Shown here: positions 41,977-51,695 of the stretch, one piece after another
How positions within the stretch are numbered: position 1 is the stretch's first letter
Layout of the letters: each line of letters opens with the position of its first letter
Assembly: GCA_001828855.1 (NCBI GenBank)
Contig: MHZT01000003.1
Span: 124,001 to 188,000, forward strand
From: Rhodobacterales bacterium RIFCSPHIGHO2_02_FULL_62_130
GTDB lineage: Bacteria > Pseudomonadota > Alphaproteobacteria > Rhodobacterales > Rhodobacteraceae
Direction of reading: 5' to 3'
Length of the DNA: 64,000 nt
Position numbers and translations under genes: made by a program
The notes under the pieces: model-generated
Databases searched by the model: none
What the model was told of the DNA's origin: nothing
The model's input: the letters and a program-made list of their open reading frames with translations, nothing else

Positions 41977-42080
41977 GCGGTGGCAATGAAGCCTTACCGC
42001 GCCGCCCCCCAAAGTTGGGAAAAGCCGAGCAGTGCCGCTCGATCCAGTGCCTTCCGTGGCATGGGATCTGGCGGCTTTTT
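41977..42080 (+). promoter_or_regulatory. NasT-responsive leader: two ANTAR hexaloops and a terminator
   Basis: Hairpin P1: GCGGT (41977-41981) and GGC (41982-41984) pair with GCC (41991-41993) and ACCGC (41996-42000) around the hexaloop AATGAA. Hairpin P2: CGAGC (42026-42030) / GCTCG (42037-42041) around the hexaloop AGTGCC. Both loops have A in position 1 and G in position 4, the ANTAR-RNA signature. The terminator arm starting GCCGC (42034) pairs with the arm ending GCGGC (42071-42075) before TTTTT (42076-42080), via GATCC/GGATC and TGCC/GGCA. P2 and the terminator share 42034-42041 and exclude each other. NasT bound to P1-P2 would therefore allow read-through into nrtA. Confidence 0.9.
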
Positions 42081-42124
42081 GCATTTCAACGCCCCGCCTC
42101 CTCGGGGCCATCCGGGAAACAGAT

Positions 42125-43483
42125 ATGACACGCACCTTTGCCCTGCTTGCCACCACCGCGCTGCTGACGGCGCCCGCCTTTGCCGAAACGGCGGGGGTGG
42201 AAAAATCGGAACTGACCTTGGGGTTCATCAAGCTGACCGACATGGCCCCTTTGGCGATTGCCAAGGAAAAGGGGTTTTTCGAGGACGAAGGCCTGTCGGT
42301 GACGCTGGTGGCGCAGTCGAACTGGAAGGTGCTGCTGGATGGCGTGGTGTCGGGTGAACTGGACGGCGCGCATATGCTGGCGGGGCAGCCGATTGCGGCC
42401 AGCATCGGCTATGGCACCAAGGCCGCACTGGTCACGCCGTTCTCGATGGATCTGAACGGCAATGCGATCACGGTTTCCAATGCGGTCTGGGAGGCGATGA
42501 AGCCGGGGCTGGCGATGGAGGGTGATGCGCCCGCGCATCCGATCTCGGCGGCGGCGCTGAAGCCGGTGATCGAGGCTTATGCGGCAGAGGGCAAGCCGTT
42601 CAATCTGGGCATGGTGTTTCCGGTTTCGACCCATAACTACGAACTGCGTTACTGGCTGGCGGCGGGCGGGATCAATCCGGGGGTGTATTCGGCGGATGAT
42701 GTGTCGGGGCAGATTGGCGGGGATGTGCTGATTTCCGTGACGCCGCCGCCGCAGATGCCCGCGACCTTGGAGGCCGGCACGATCGACGGCTATTCGGTGG
42801 GCGAGCCGTGGAATCAGGCGGCGGTGGCCAAGGGCATCGGCGTGCCGGTGATCACCGACAATGACATCTGGAAGAACAATCCCGAAAAGGTGTTCGGGCT
42901 GACGGCGGAGTTTGTTGAGGCCAACCCGCAGACCACGCTGGCGCTGACCAAGGCGCTGATCCGGGCCGCGATCTGGCTGGACGAGGGCGATAACGTCAAC
43001 CGCGCCGAGGCGGTGGAAATCCTGTCGCGGCCCGATTATGTGGGCGCGGATGCGGCGGTGCTGGCCAATTCGATGACCGGCAGCTTTGAGTACGAGGCGG
43101 GCGATGTGCGCCCTGCGCCCGATTTCAACGTGTTCTTCCGCTATAACGCGACCTTCCCCTATTACTCGGATGCGGTGTGGTATCTGACGCAGATGCGCCG
43201 CTGGGGCCAGATCGGCGAAGCAAAGCCGGATGCGTGGTTCGATGAGATCGCCAAGTCGGTCTACAAGCCCGATGTCTACAAACTGGCCGCCGAGGCGCTG
43301 ATTGCCGAAGGCCGCGCCACCGCCGAGCAGTTCGATTTCGATGCCGATGGCTACCGCGATCCGTCTGCCGATTTCATCGACGGGGTGGCCTATGATGGCA
43401 CCAAACCCAACGCCTATATCGACAGTCTGACCATCGGGCTGAAGGGCGCGCAGACCGTGTCTGGCGGCGAAATCATCAACTGA
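42125..43483 (+). CDS. nrtA: Nitrate ABC transporter substrate-binding protein
   Basis: A 452-residue periplasmic nitrate-binding protein with a Sec signal peptide ([20 protein letters not shown], cleavage after residue 20). Family marks are [52 protein letters not shown] and, in the long C-terminal part, YPYYSDAVW-type [19 protein letters not shown]. It collects nitrate for NrtB and the fused ATPase. ATG 42125 follows the leader; a short GC hairpin (42091-42108) stands just upstream and may affect translation. Confidence 0.93.
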   Translation: MTRTFALLATTALLTAPAFAETAGVEKSELTLGFIKLTDMAPLAIAKEKGFFEDEGLSVTLVAQSNWKVLLDGVVSGELDGAHMLAGQPIAASIGYGTKAALVTPFSMDLNGNAITVSNAVWEAMKPGLAMEGDAPAHPISAAALKPVIEAYAAEGKPFNLGMVFPVSTHNYELRYWLAAGGINPGVYSADDVSGQIGGDVLISVTPPPQMPATLEAGTIDGYSVGEPWNQAAVAKGIGVPVITDNDIWKNNPEKVFGLTAEFVEANPQTTLALTKALIRAAIWLDEGDNVNRAEAVEILSRPDYVGADAAVLANSMTGSFEYEAGDVRPAPDFNVFFRYNATFPYYSDAVWYLTQMRRWGQIGEAKPDAWFDEIAKSVYKPDVYKLAAEALIAEGRATAEQFDFDADGYRDPSADFIDGVAYDGTKPNAYIDSLTIGLKGAQTVSGGEIIN

Positions 43484-43538
43484 ATCAACGCGTGTGCCGC
43501 TGCCCTGCGGGGCGGCGGTCTGGCTGATGGAGACGAAC

Positions 43539-44624
43539 ATGACCCTGCTTGACCCTGCTGCCTTGCCCGAAGAACCCCGCGCCGACCGTGCCGCGCGGCT
43601 GGAGCGGTTGTATCGACTGATCGGCAAATGCGATCAATGGTTCCGCTTGCTGGGGCTGGCCTGGATCACGCCGATCTGGCGGCTGCTGGCGGGCGACAAT
43701 CCGCGCGGGCAATTGCCGGAAATCTGGCGGCTGGCGGTGGTGCCGATGCTGGCGATTACGGGCTTTCTGGCGCTTTGGGCCAGCACCGCGCCCTTGGTGC
43801 AGACCTCGCTGGGGGCCATTCCCGGCCCTGCACAGGTCTGGGAGCAGGCACTGGCGCTGGATGCATCGGCCACAGCCGAAGGCGTGAAGCGCGAAGAATT
43901 CTACGCCAAACAGGCGGAGAAGAACGCGGCGCTGGTGGCGGCGGGCAAGGCGGATGAGGTGAAAACCCCCGCCTATACCGGCAAGCCGACCTATTACGCG
44001 CAGATCTGGACCTCGATCAAAACCGTCTTCGCGGGGTTTCTGATCGGCACGGCGATTGCGGTGCCTTTGGGGATTTTGGCGGGGCTGTCGCCCACGGCCA
44101 ATGCGGCGATCAACCCGCTGGTGCAGATATTCAAGCCGGTGTCGCCGCTGGCGTGGTTGCCGATTGTGACGATGGTGGTCTCGGCGCTGTATGTGGATGG
44201 TGATTTGCCGAAAAGCTTTATCGTGTCGGCCTTTACGGTGACCTTGTGTTCGCTGTGGCCGACGCTGATCAACACGTCATTGGGCGTGGCCAGCATCGAC
44301 AAGGATCTGGTGAACGTCAGCCGCGTGCTGAAGCTTTCCTTGTGGAAAAAAATCACGCGTCTGGTGCTGCCTTCGGCCTTGCCGCTGATCTTTACGGGGC
44401 TGCGGCTGTCGCTGGGCGTGGGCTGGATGGTGCTGATTGCGGCTGAAATGTTGGCGCAGAATCCGGGGCTTGGGAAGTTTGTCTGGGACGAGTTCCAGAA
44501 CGGGTCCGAGCAATCCCTGGCCAAGATCATGGTGGCGGTGCTGACCATCGGGATCATCGGCTTCCTTCTGGATCGGGTGATGTTCGCGCTGCAATCGCTG
44601 TTCACCTTTTCGAACAACAGGTGA
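43539..44624 (+). CDS. nrtB: Nitrate ABC transporter permease
   Basis: A 361-residue BPD_transp_1 permease. One N-terminal helix (about residues 50-70) is separated from the other helices by a charged periplasmic loop of about 80 residues, then the core with [20 protein letters not shown], the [11 protein letters not shown] segment and an EAA loop around [22 protein letters not shown]. It pairs with the fused ATPase downstream. ATG 43539 is chosen because GGAG lies 8 bases upstream; the frame is open to 43494. Confidence 0.92.
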   Translation: MTLLDPAALPEEPRADRAARLERLYRLIGKCDQWFRLLGLAWITPIWRLLAGDNPRGQLPEIWRLAVVPMLAITGFLALWASTAPLVQTSLGAIPGPAQVWEQALALDASATAEGVKREEFYAKQAEKNAALVAAGKADEVKTPAYTGKPTYYAQIWTSIKTVFAGFLIGTAIAVPLGILAGLSPTANAAINPLVQIFKPVSPLAWLPIVTMVVSALYVDGDLPKSFIVSAFTVTLCSLWPTLINTSLGVASIDKDLVNVSRVLKLSLWKKITRLVLPSALPLIFTGLRLSLGVGWMVLIAAEMLAQNPGLGKFVWDEFQNGSEQSLAKIMVAVLTIGIIGFLLDRVMFALQSLFTFSNNR

Positions 44625-44627
44625 TCC

Positions 44628-46295
44628 ATGGGTATTCTTGAATTTCACAATGTTTCCAAAGGCTACGGCGATACGCCTGTCTTGCGGAACCTGTCGTTCG
44701 ATGTGCAGGAAGGGCAGTTTCTGGCGATCCTTGGCTTTTCGGGATCGGGCAAGACGACGCTGATCAATCTGATGGCGGGGCTGACGCTGCCGGATCGGGG
44801 CGAGGTGCGGTTTCAGGGTGCGCCCGTGACGGGGCCGGGGCCGGAGCGCGGGCTGGTGTTCCAGTCTTATGCGCTGATGCCGTGGCTGACGGTGGCGGGG
44901 AATATCGGGTTGGCGGTGGATGCGGTGTCCTCTGCGTCGAAACCCGAACGTGCCGCCTTGGTGCAGAAATATATCAAGATGGTGGGGCTGTCCCATGCCG
45001 CGGATCGGCGTCCTGCCGAATTGTCGGGGGGGATGCGGCAGCGGGTGGCGGTGGCGCGGGCGCTGGCGATGGAGCCGCAGGTTCTGTTGATGGATGAACC
45101 CCTGTCGGCGCTGGATGCGCTGACGCGGGGCAATGTGGCGTCCGAGATCGAGGCGATCTGGGCGGCTGACCGGCGCACCGCCGTGCTGATCACTAATGAT
45201 GTGGACGAGGCCTTGGTGCTGGCTGACCGCATCCTGTGCCTGAACCCCGATGGCACGCTGGGCGCGGATTTTGCGGTGGATTTGCCGCGCCCGCGTGACC
45301 GCGATGTGATGAACGGGGATGCGGGGGTGAAGGCGCTGCGGGCGGATGTGACGGCCTATCTGATGGATGTGGGGATCAAATCCAAACTGCCGGAAACGCG
45401 GGCGCTGCCTGCGGTGACGCCGCGCCACGCCCTGCCGCGCGCCTATTCGGCGGCGGCGGTATCGCCGGTCGAGGCGCGCTATCTGCGCTATTCGCAACTG
45501 CACAAGGTCTACGCCACGCCGAAAGGCCCGCTGACGGTGGTGGAGGATTTCAATCTGGTGCTGAAGAAGGGCGAGTTTGTGTCGCTGATCGGCCATTCGG
45601 GCTGTGGCAAATCAACCGTTCTGACGATGACGGCGGGGCTGAACGAGATTTCCAAGGGAGCGATCACGCTGGACGGCACGCACGTGGAAGGGGCCGATCC
45701 CGAACGCGCGGTGGTGTTCCAGTCGCCCAACCTGTTCCCCTGGCTGACCGCAAAAGAGAATGTCGCGATCGGGGTGGACAAGGTTTACCCAAAGGCCAGT
45801 CAGGCGGAACGGCAAGAGGTGGTCGAGTATTATCTTGAACGGGTGGGGCTGGCGGATGCGATGGATCGGCCTGCGGCGGATATGTCGAACGGTATGCGGC
45901 AGCGGGTGGGCATCGCGCGGGCCTTTGCTTTGTCACCGAAACTGTTGCTGCTGGATGAGCCCTTCGGGATGCTGGACAGCCTGACGCGGTGGGAGTTGCA
46001 AGAGGTGCTGATGGAGGTGTGGAGCCGCACCAAAGTCACCGCCGTCTGTGTGACGCATGACGTGGATGAGGCGATCTTGCTGGCCGACCGCGTGGTGATG
46101 ATGACCAACGGGCCGAACGCCACGATTGGCAAGATCACCCAAGTGAACCTGCCACGCCCGCGCAGCCGCCGCAGCCTGCTGGAGCATCCCGATTACTATC
46201 ACTACCGCGCCGAAGTGCTTGGCTTCCTTGAGGAATACGAACACGGGCATAAGAAATCCGGTCAAAAGCCCGATCAGAAAAAGGACGTTGCGTGA
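44628..46295 (+). CDS. Nitrate ABC transporter, two ATPases fused (one site degenerate)
   Basis: A 555-residue protein with two ABC ATPase domains. Domain 1: Walker A GFSGSGKTT (36-44), signature LSGGMRQ (132-138), catalytic Glu157, but Asn190 where the switch His belongs (LITNDVDEA). Domain 2: Walker A GHSGCGKST (322-330), altered signature MSNGMRQ (419-425), Glu444 and His477 (VTHDVDEA). In a head-to-tail dimer the two defects fall in the same composite site, leaving one consensus and one degenerate site. Cyanobacterial NrtC/NrtD are separate proteins. It energises nitrate import and touches nirB (TGATG). Confidence 0.92.
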   Translation: MGILEFHNVSKGYGDTPVLRNLSFDVQEGQFLAILGFSGSGKTTLINLMAGLTLPDRGEVRFQGAPVTGPGPERGLVFQSYALMPWLTVAGNIGLAVDAVSSASKPERAALVQKYIKMVGLSHAADRRPAELSGGMRQRVAVARALAMEPQVLLMDEPLSALDALTRGNVASEIEAIWAADRRTAVLITNDVDEALVLADRILCLNPDGTLGADFAVDLPRPRDRDVMNGDAGVKALRADVTAYLMDVGIKSKLPETRALPAVTPRHALPRAYSAAAVSPVEARYLRYSQLHKVYATPKGPLTVVEDFNLVLKKGEFVSLIGHSGCGKSTVLTMTAGLNEISKGAITLDGTHVEGADPERAVVFQSPNLFPWLTAKENVAIGVDKVYPKASQAERQEVVEYYLERVGLADAMDRPAADMSNGMRQRVGIARAFALSPKLLLLDEPFGMLDSLTRWELQEVLMEVWSRTKVTAVCVTHDVDEAILLADRVVMMTNGPNATIGKITQVNLPRPRSRRSLLEHPDYYHYRAEVLGFLEEYEHGHKKSGQKPDQKKDVA

Positions 46296-48730
46296 TGAAA
46301 CAGAAACTTGTTGTCATCGGGGCGGGCATGGCCTCGGGTCGGGTGCTGGAGCAGTTGACCGAAGCGGCGCCGGATGCGTTTGACATCACCCTGTTCAACG
46401 CCGAGCCGCGCGGGAACTATAACCGGATCATGCTGTCTCCGGTGTTGTCGGGGGAAAAGACCTACGCGGATATCGTGACGCATGATGCGGATTGGTATGC
46501 GGCGCGGGGGGTGAAAACCGTGCTGGGGCAGGCGGTGACGCGGATTGACCGTGCCGCCAAAACCGTGACCAGCGCGGGGGTGGAGACACCCTATGACCAG
46601 TTGGTGATCGCCACGGGGTCGGCACCTTTCATCATTCCGGTGCCGGGGCATAAACTGGCGGGCGTGGTGACCTACCGCGACCTTGAGGATACCAATGCGA
46701 TGATCGCCGCCGCGAAACCGGGGGCGAAGGCGGTGGTGATCGGCGGCGGTTTGCTGGGGCTTGAGGCTGCGGCGGGCATGCAATTGCGCGGGATGGAGGT
46801 GGTGGTGATCCACCTGATGGGCCATCTGATGGAACGTCAGCTTGACCCCGCCGCAGGCTATCTGCTGCAAAAATCGCTGGAACAGCGGGGGATGAAAATC
46901 CACTGCAAGGGTGCGACCAAGGCGATTTTGGGCAAGGATCGGGTCGAGGCCGTGCTGCTGGAGGATGGCACGGTTTACGACGCCGATATCGTCTGCATGG
47001 CGGTGGGTATCCGGCCCGAGGTGCGGCTGGCGAATGACGCGCATCTGGATGTGGGGCGCGGTATTACCGTCAATGATGCGATGCAGACCAGCGACCCCGC
47101 GATCTGGGCGGTGGGCGAATGTGTGGAACATAACAAGCAACTCTTTGGCCTTGTCGCGCCCTTGTATGACCAAGCGAAAGTGCTGGCGCAGGCGTTGCTG
47201 GGGCAAGAGGCGGCGTTCCGTCCGGTGCAGACGGCCACGAAACTGAAGGTGACGGGCTGTGATCTGTTTTCGGCGGGCGATTTTGCCGATGGCCCGGGGC
47301 GCGAGGATATTGTGTTCCGCGACCCTGCGCGCGGTGTCTACAAGCGGCTGGTGATCGAGGGCGACGCGCTGGTCGGTGCGGTGATGTATGGCGATACCGC
47401 TGACGGCAACTGGTTCTTCGGGCTGATCAAGGACGCCACCGACATCACGCCGATGCGCGACACACTGATCTTTGGGCCTGCCTATCAGGGGGGGGCCACG
47501 GCGGACCCTATGGCAGCCGTTGCAGCCTTGCCGCCTAGCGCGGAGATTTGTGGCTGTAACGGCGTGTGCAAGGGCAAGATTGTCGATGCGATCCTTGGCG
47601 GGGCGAACACGCTGGATCTGGTGCGGGCCACCACCAAGGCCAGTTCAAGCTGTGGCACCTGCACGGGGCTGGTCGAGCAGGTGATGGCGGTGACGCTGGG
47701 CGACAGTTTTACCGCCAATGCCAATCCGGCGATGTGCAAATGCACCGATCATACGCATGAGGACGTGCGGCGGCTGATCAAATCGGTCGGGCTGAAATCC
47801 ATTCCGGCGGTGATGCAGGAACTTGGCTGGCGGTCGGTGGGGGGCTGTGCAAGCTGCCGTCCGGCGCTGAACTACTATCTGATCGCGGACTGGCCGACCG
47901 AATACCGTGATGATCGCCAAAGCCGCTTTGTGAATGAACGCAACCACGCAAATATCCAGAAAGACGGCACGTATTCGGTGGTGCCACGGATGTGGGGCGG
48001 GGTGACGACGCCTGCCGAGTTGCGTGCGATTGCCGATGCGGCGGACAAGTATGACGTGCCGATGGTCAAGGTGACGGGCGGGCAGCGGATTGACCTGCTG
48101 GGGGTGAAAAAGGCCGATCTGCCTGCGATGTGGGCCGATCTGAATGCGGCGGGAATGGTGTCGGGCCATGCCTATTCCAAGGGCCTGCGGACGGTTAAAA
48201 CCTGTGTCGGGTCCGAGTTTTGCCGCTTTGGCACCCAAGACAGCACGGGGCTGGGCATCAAGCTGGAGAAATTGCTGTGGGGGTCGTGGACGCCTGCCAA
48301 GGTAAAGCTGGGGGTGTCGGGCTGTCCGCGCAACTGTGCCGAGGCGACCTGCAAGGATATTGGTGTGATCTGCGTGGATAGCGGGTTCGAGATTTCTGTG
48401 GCGGGGGCGGCGGGCATGGATGTGCGCGAAACCGAACCCCTGTGCAAAGCCGCAACCGAAGCCGAGGCGATGGAGATCATCGCGGCCTTCGTGCAACTTT
48501 ACCGCGAAAACAGCCGCTATCTGCACCGGATTTACAAATGGGTGGCAAAGGTGGGGCTGGCGTGGTGTCAGGAGCAGATCGCCGATCTGGCCACAAGGCG
48601 GGCGCTTTATGACCGCTTTATGCTGTCGCAGTCGGTCTATCAGGTGGACCCTTGGGCCGAGTTGACCAAACCCGACCAGTTGGCGCAATGGGCGCCGATG
48701 GCCGATCTTTCGCTGGAGGCCGCAGAATGA
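46295..48730 (+). CDS. nirB: Assimilatory nitrite reductase (NADH), large subunit
   Basis: An 811-residue NirB. N-terminal FAD/NAD reductase domain (VVIGAGMASGRVLEQL; VVIGGGLLGLEAAAGM), BFD-like [2Fe-2S] region (CGCNGVCKGKIVDAI, then SSCGTCTGLVEQV), and a C-terminal siroheme/[4Fe-4S] sulfite/nitrite reductase domain with Cys-x5-Cys (KTCVGSEFC) and Cys-x3-Cys (SGCPRNCAEATC). It reduces nitrite to ammonium with NADH in the cytoplasm, with NirD. ATG 46295 overlaps the previous stop. Siroheme would come from the cobA product at the operon's end. Confidence 0.96.
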   Translation: MKQKLVVIGAGMASGRVLEQLTEAAPDAFDITLFNAEPRGNYNRIMLSPVLSGEKTYADIVTHDADWYAARGVKTVLGQAVTRIDRAAKTVTSAGVETPYDQLVIATGSAPFIIPVPGHKLAGVVTYRDLEDTNAMIAAAKPGAKAVVIGGGLLGLEAAAGMQLRGMEVVVIHLMGHLMERQLDPAAGYLLQKSLEQRGMKIHCKGATKAILGKDRVEAVLLEDGTVYDADIVCMAVGIRPEVRLANDAHLDVGRGITVNDAMQTSDPAIWAVGECVEHNKQLFGLVAPLYDQAKVLAQALLGQEAAFRPVQTATKLKVTGCDLFSAGDFADGPGREDIVFRDPARGVYKRLVIEGDALVGAVMYGDTADGNWFFGLIKDATDITPMRDTLIFGPAYQGGATADPMAAVAALPPSAEICGCNGVCKGKIVDAILGGANTLDLVRATTKASSSCGTCTGLVEQVMAVTLGDSFTANANPAMCKCTDHTHEDVRRLIKSVGLKSIPAVMQELGWRSVGGCASCRPALNYYLIADWPTEYRDDRQSRFVNERNHANIQKDGTYSVVPRMWGGVTTPAELRAIADAADKYDVPMVKVTGGQRIDLLGVKKADLPAMWADLNAAGMVSGHAYSKGLRTVKTCVGSEFCRFGTQDSTGLGIKLEKLLWGSWTPAKVKLGVSGCPRNCAEATCKDIGVICVDSGFEISVAGAAGMDVRETEPLCKAATEAEAMEIIAAFVQLYRENSRYLHRIYKWVAKVGLAWCQEQIADLATRRALYDRFMLSQSVYQVDPWAELTKPDQLAQWAPMADLSLEAAE

Positions 48731-49059
48731 GCTGGGTTGATATTGGCGCTTTGGCCGACATTCCGCCGCAGGGCGCGCGGGTGGTGAAAACCGCCGCTGG
48801 CTGTGTGGCGGTGTTCCGCACCGCCGACGATCAGGTGTTTGCGATGGATGACCGCTGCCCGCACAAGGGCGGGCCGCTGTCGGAGGGCATCGTGCATGGC
48901 GCTTCGGTGACCTGTCCGCTGCATGCTTGGGTGTTTTCGCTGGAAACGGGGATGGCGCAGGGGGCGGATAGCGGGCAGGTGGCGACATATCCGGCGCGCA
49001 TCGAGGGCGGGCGGATTTTGCTGGATGCCACACGGCTGGCGCGGCGGGTGGCGGCATGA
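48727..49059 (+). CDS. nirD: Nitrite reductase small subunit (Rieske-type NirD)
   Basis: A 110-residue Rieske-fold protein, partner of NirB. Unlike enterobacterial NirD, it keeps all [2Fe-2S] ligands: Cys44-x-His46 (RCPHKGGP) and Cys63-x2-His66 (TCPLHAW). This suggests real electron transfer rather than a purely structural role. It overlaps nirB and nasA by 4 bases each. Confidence 0.93.
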   Translation: MSWVDIGALADIPPQGARVVKTAAGCVAVFRTADDQVFAMDDRCPHKGGPLSEGIVHGASVTCPLHAWVFSLETGMAQGADSGQVATYPARIEGGRILLDATRLARRVAA

Positions 49060-51695
49060 CAGCGTTGGTGTCGGGGCCAGCGTTGGGGGCAGTCCGCACC
49101 ACTTGCCCCTATTGCGGTGTGGGCTGCGGGATTTTGGCCACGCCGGACGGGGCGGGGGGCTTGGAGGTGGCAGGCGATCCTGACCATCCGGCGAACAAGG
49201 GGCGGCTGTGTTCCAAGGGCAGCGCCTTGGGTGAAACCGTGGGGCTGGAGGGGCGGCTTCTGGCTCCGCGCGTGTTCGGGCAGGATGTGGGCTGGGATGC
49301 GGCCTTGGGGCTGGTGGCCAAGCGCTTTGCGCGGGTGATTGCCGATCACGGGCCGGATGCGGTGGCGTTCTATGTCTCGGGGCAGTTGCTGACGGAAGAT
49401 TACTATGTCGCCAACAAGCTGATGAAGGGGTTTATCGGGTCTGCCAATATTGACACCAATTCAAGGCTTTGCATGGCGTCCTCGGTGGCGGGGCACAGGC
49501 GGGCGTTCGGGTCTGACACCGTGCCGGGGCTGTATGAGGATTTTGAGAGTGCTGATCTGGTGGTGCTGACGGGATCGAACCTCGCGTGGTGCCATCCGGT
49601 TTTGTATCAGCGGCTGGCGGCAGCCAAGGCGGCGCGGCCTGCGCTGCGGGTGGTGGTGATCGATCCGCGCCGGACGGCCACCTGCGATCTGGCCGATCTG
49701 CATCTGGCCATCGCGCCGGGGTCGGATGCGGCGCTGTTCAACGCGCTGCTGGTGGCGATTGCGGATCGGGGGGCGGTGGATGCAGGGTTTCTGACCCATG
49801 TGAACGGCTGGGATGAGGCGCTGGCTGCGGCGCGGGCGTCGGATGTGGCGGTGACGGGGCTGGCTGCGGCAGAGCTTGAGGCGTTTCTGGCGCTGTGGAC
49901 GGGAACCGAGCGGGTGGTGACGGTCTATAGCCAAGGCATCAACCAATCCACCTCGGGCAGCGACAAGGTGAATGCGATCCTGAACTGCCATCTGGCCACG
50001 GGGCGGATCGGCCGACCGGGGATGGGGCCGTTTTCGGTGACGGGCCAGCCCAACGCGATGGGCGGGCGCGAGGTGGGGGGGCTGGCCAATATGCTGGCCT
50101 GTCATCTCGATCTGGAGAACGAGACGCATCGGGGGGCGGTGCGGGGGTTCTGGGGCAGCCCTGCGATGGCGGACAAGGCGGGGTTGAAGGCGGTCGATAT
50201 GTTCCGCGCGGTGGCGGACGGGCGGATCAAGGCGATCTGGATCATCCACACCAATCCTGCGGTGTCGATGCCCGAGGCCGATGCCGTGGCCGATGCGCTG
50301 CGGGCCTGTCCGTTTGTGGTGGTCAGCGATGTGACGGGGCAAACCGATACCGCGCGGCTGGCGCATGTGCTGCTGCCCGCGACGGCTTGGGGGGAGAAAT
50401 CCGGCACGGTGACCAATTCCGACCGCACCATCAGCCGCCAGCGCGCGGTGCTGCGCGCACCGGGGCAGGCGCGGGCGGATTGGTGGATTTTGGCGCAGGT
50501 GGCGCAGCGGATGGGGTTTGTGGGCTTTGGCTGGGGAACCGAGGCGGCGATCTTTGCGGAATATGCCGCACTTTCGGGGGTGGCGGGATGGCTGGGCAGC
50601 GATTTTGACATCTCGGATATGGCGGGGATTTCCGAGGCCGGTTATGATGCGCTGGACCCCTTTACATGGCCGCAAAACCCACGTCAGCGGGGCGGGCGGT
50701 TCTTTGGGGAAGGCGTGTTCCATACCGCCGATGGTCATGCGCGGATGCTGCCGATCACGCCGCGCGCACCGCAAGCGCTGACCGAGGCTGCGCCGTTCCG
50801 GCTGAACACGGGGCGGATACGCGATCAGTGGCACACCATGACGCGCAGCGCGAAATCGCCGCGCCTTAGCCAACATCTGGCCGAGCCGTTTGTGGAACTG
50901 CATCCGGCGGATGCGGCGCGGTTGGGGGTGCGGGCGGCGGATCTGGTGGAGGTTTCCAATGCCCACGGGCGGGCGCTGCTGCGGGCCTTGATTACGGATG
51001 CGGGCGCGCAGGGGCAGATGTTTGCACCCATGCACTGGACGGGGGAGAACGCCTCGGCTGCGCGGATTGATGTGCTGGTGCCTGCGCTGGTGGACCCTGT
51101 GTCGGGCCAGCCGGAAAGCAAATCGGCGGCGGTGCAGGCGCAAAAATTTGAGGCGGGCTGGTTCGGTTTTGCGGTCAGCGCGGGGGAGGTGCAGCCGGTG
51201 GCCGAGTATTGGGCGCGGGCAAAGGTGCAGGGCGGCTGGCGGCTGGAGTTGGCGGGGCAGACCCCTGCTGCCGATTGGGTGGCCTATGCGCGCGCGCTGT
51301 TCGGGCTGCCCGATTGCCATGCTGTCACGGTGATGGATGCCAAGCGCGGGCTGGCGCGGGTGGCGTTTCATCAGGACGGGCGGCTGTTGGCGGCGCTGTT
51401 TGTCGGGCCGGAACCGCTGGCCCTGGCGCGCGACCATCTGGCGGCCAACCTGAACGCGGCGGCCCCGATGGCGCTGGCGGGGCGGCCAAGTGCCGATATG
51501 CCGGACGCAGGCGCGACCGTCTGCGCCTGTCTGAATGTGGGGGTGAACACCATCCGGGATGCGATCCAGTCGGGCCGCGCGGTTTCGGTGGCGGAACTGG
51601 GGGCGGTGCTGGGGGCTGGCACGTCTTGCGGGTCGTGCAGGCCGGAACTGGCGGGGCTGCTGCGCCGGTATAGACTGCCGGAGGCTGCGGAATGA
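49056..51695 (+). CDS. nasA: Assimilatory nitrate reductase catalytic subunit
   Basis: An 879-residue molybdopterin (bis-MGD) oxidoreductase. The N-terminal [4Fe-4S] is held by Cys17, Cys20, Cys24 and Cys52 (TTCPYCGVGCGI; RLCSKG). Mo-cofactor regions include SNLAWCHPVLYQR, GINQSTSGSDKVNAI and LNTGRIRDQWHTMTR. The C-terminus carries a BFD-like [2Fe-2S] domain with Cys823, Cys825, Cys858 and Cys861 (CACLNVG; GTSCGSC). It reduces nitrate to nitrite in the cytoplasm. No NasB-type flavoprotein is in the operon, so its electron donor (ferredoxin, NirB or another reductase) is open. Confidence 0.95.
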   Translation: MTALVSGPALGAVRTTCPYCGVGCGILATPDGAGGLEVAGDPDHPANKGRLCSKGSALGETVGLEGRLLAPRVFGQDVGWDAALGLVAKRFARVIADHGPDAVAFYVSGQLLTEDYYVANKLMKGFIGSANIDTNSRLCMASSVAGHRRAFGSDTVPGLYEDFESADLVVLTGSNLAWCHPVLYQRLAAAKAARPALRVVVIDPRRTATCDLADLHLAIAPGSDAALFNALLVAIADRGAVDAGFLTHVNGWDEALAAARASDVAVTGLAAAELEAFLALWTGTERVVTVYSQGINQSTSGSDKVNAILNCHLATGRIGRPGMGPFSVTGQPNAMGGREVGGLANMLACHLDLENETHRGAVRGFWGSPAMADKAGLKAVDMFRAVADGRIKAIWIIHTNPAVSMPEADAVADALRACPFVVVSDVTGQTDTARLAHVLLPATAWGEKSGTVTNSDRTISRQRAVLRAPGQARADWWILAQVAQRMGFVGFGWGTEAAIFAEYAALSGVAGWLGSDFDISDMAGISEAGYDALDPFTWPQNPRQRGGRFFGEGVFHTADGHARMLPITPRAPQALTEAAPFRLNTGRIRDQWHTMTRSAKSPRLSQHLAEPFVELHPADAARLGVRAADLVEVSNAHGRALLRALITDAGAQGQMFAPMHWTGENASAARIDVLVPALVDPVSGQPESKSAAVQAQKFEAGWFGFAVSAGEVQPVAEYWARAKVQGGWRLELAGQTPAADWVAYARALFGLPDCHAVTVMDAKRGLARVAFHQDGRLLAALFVGPEPLALARDHLAANLNAAAPMALAGRPSADMPDAGATVCACLNVGVNTIRDAIQSGRAVSVAELGAVLGAGTSCGSCRPELAGLLRRYRLPEAAE

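Noticed and set aside
42091-42108. Third ANTAR hexaloop (GCCCCG/CGGGGC around CCTCCT)
   Set aside because: The loop lacks A1 and G4 and the hairpin lies after the terminator; at most it affects nrtA translation.
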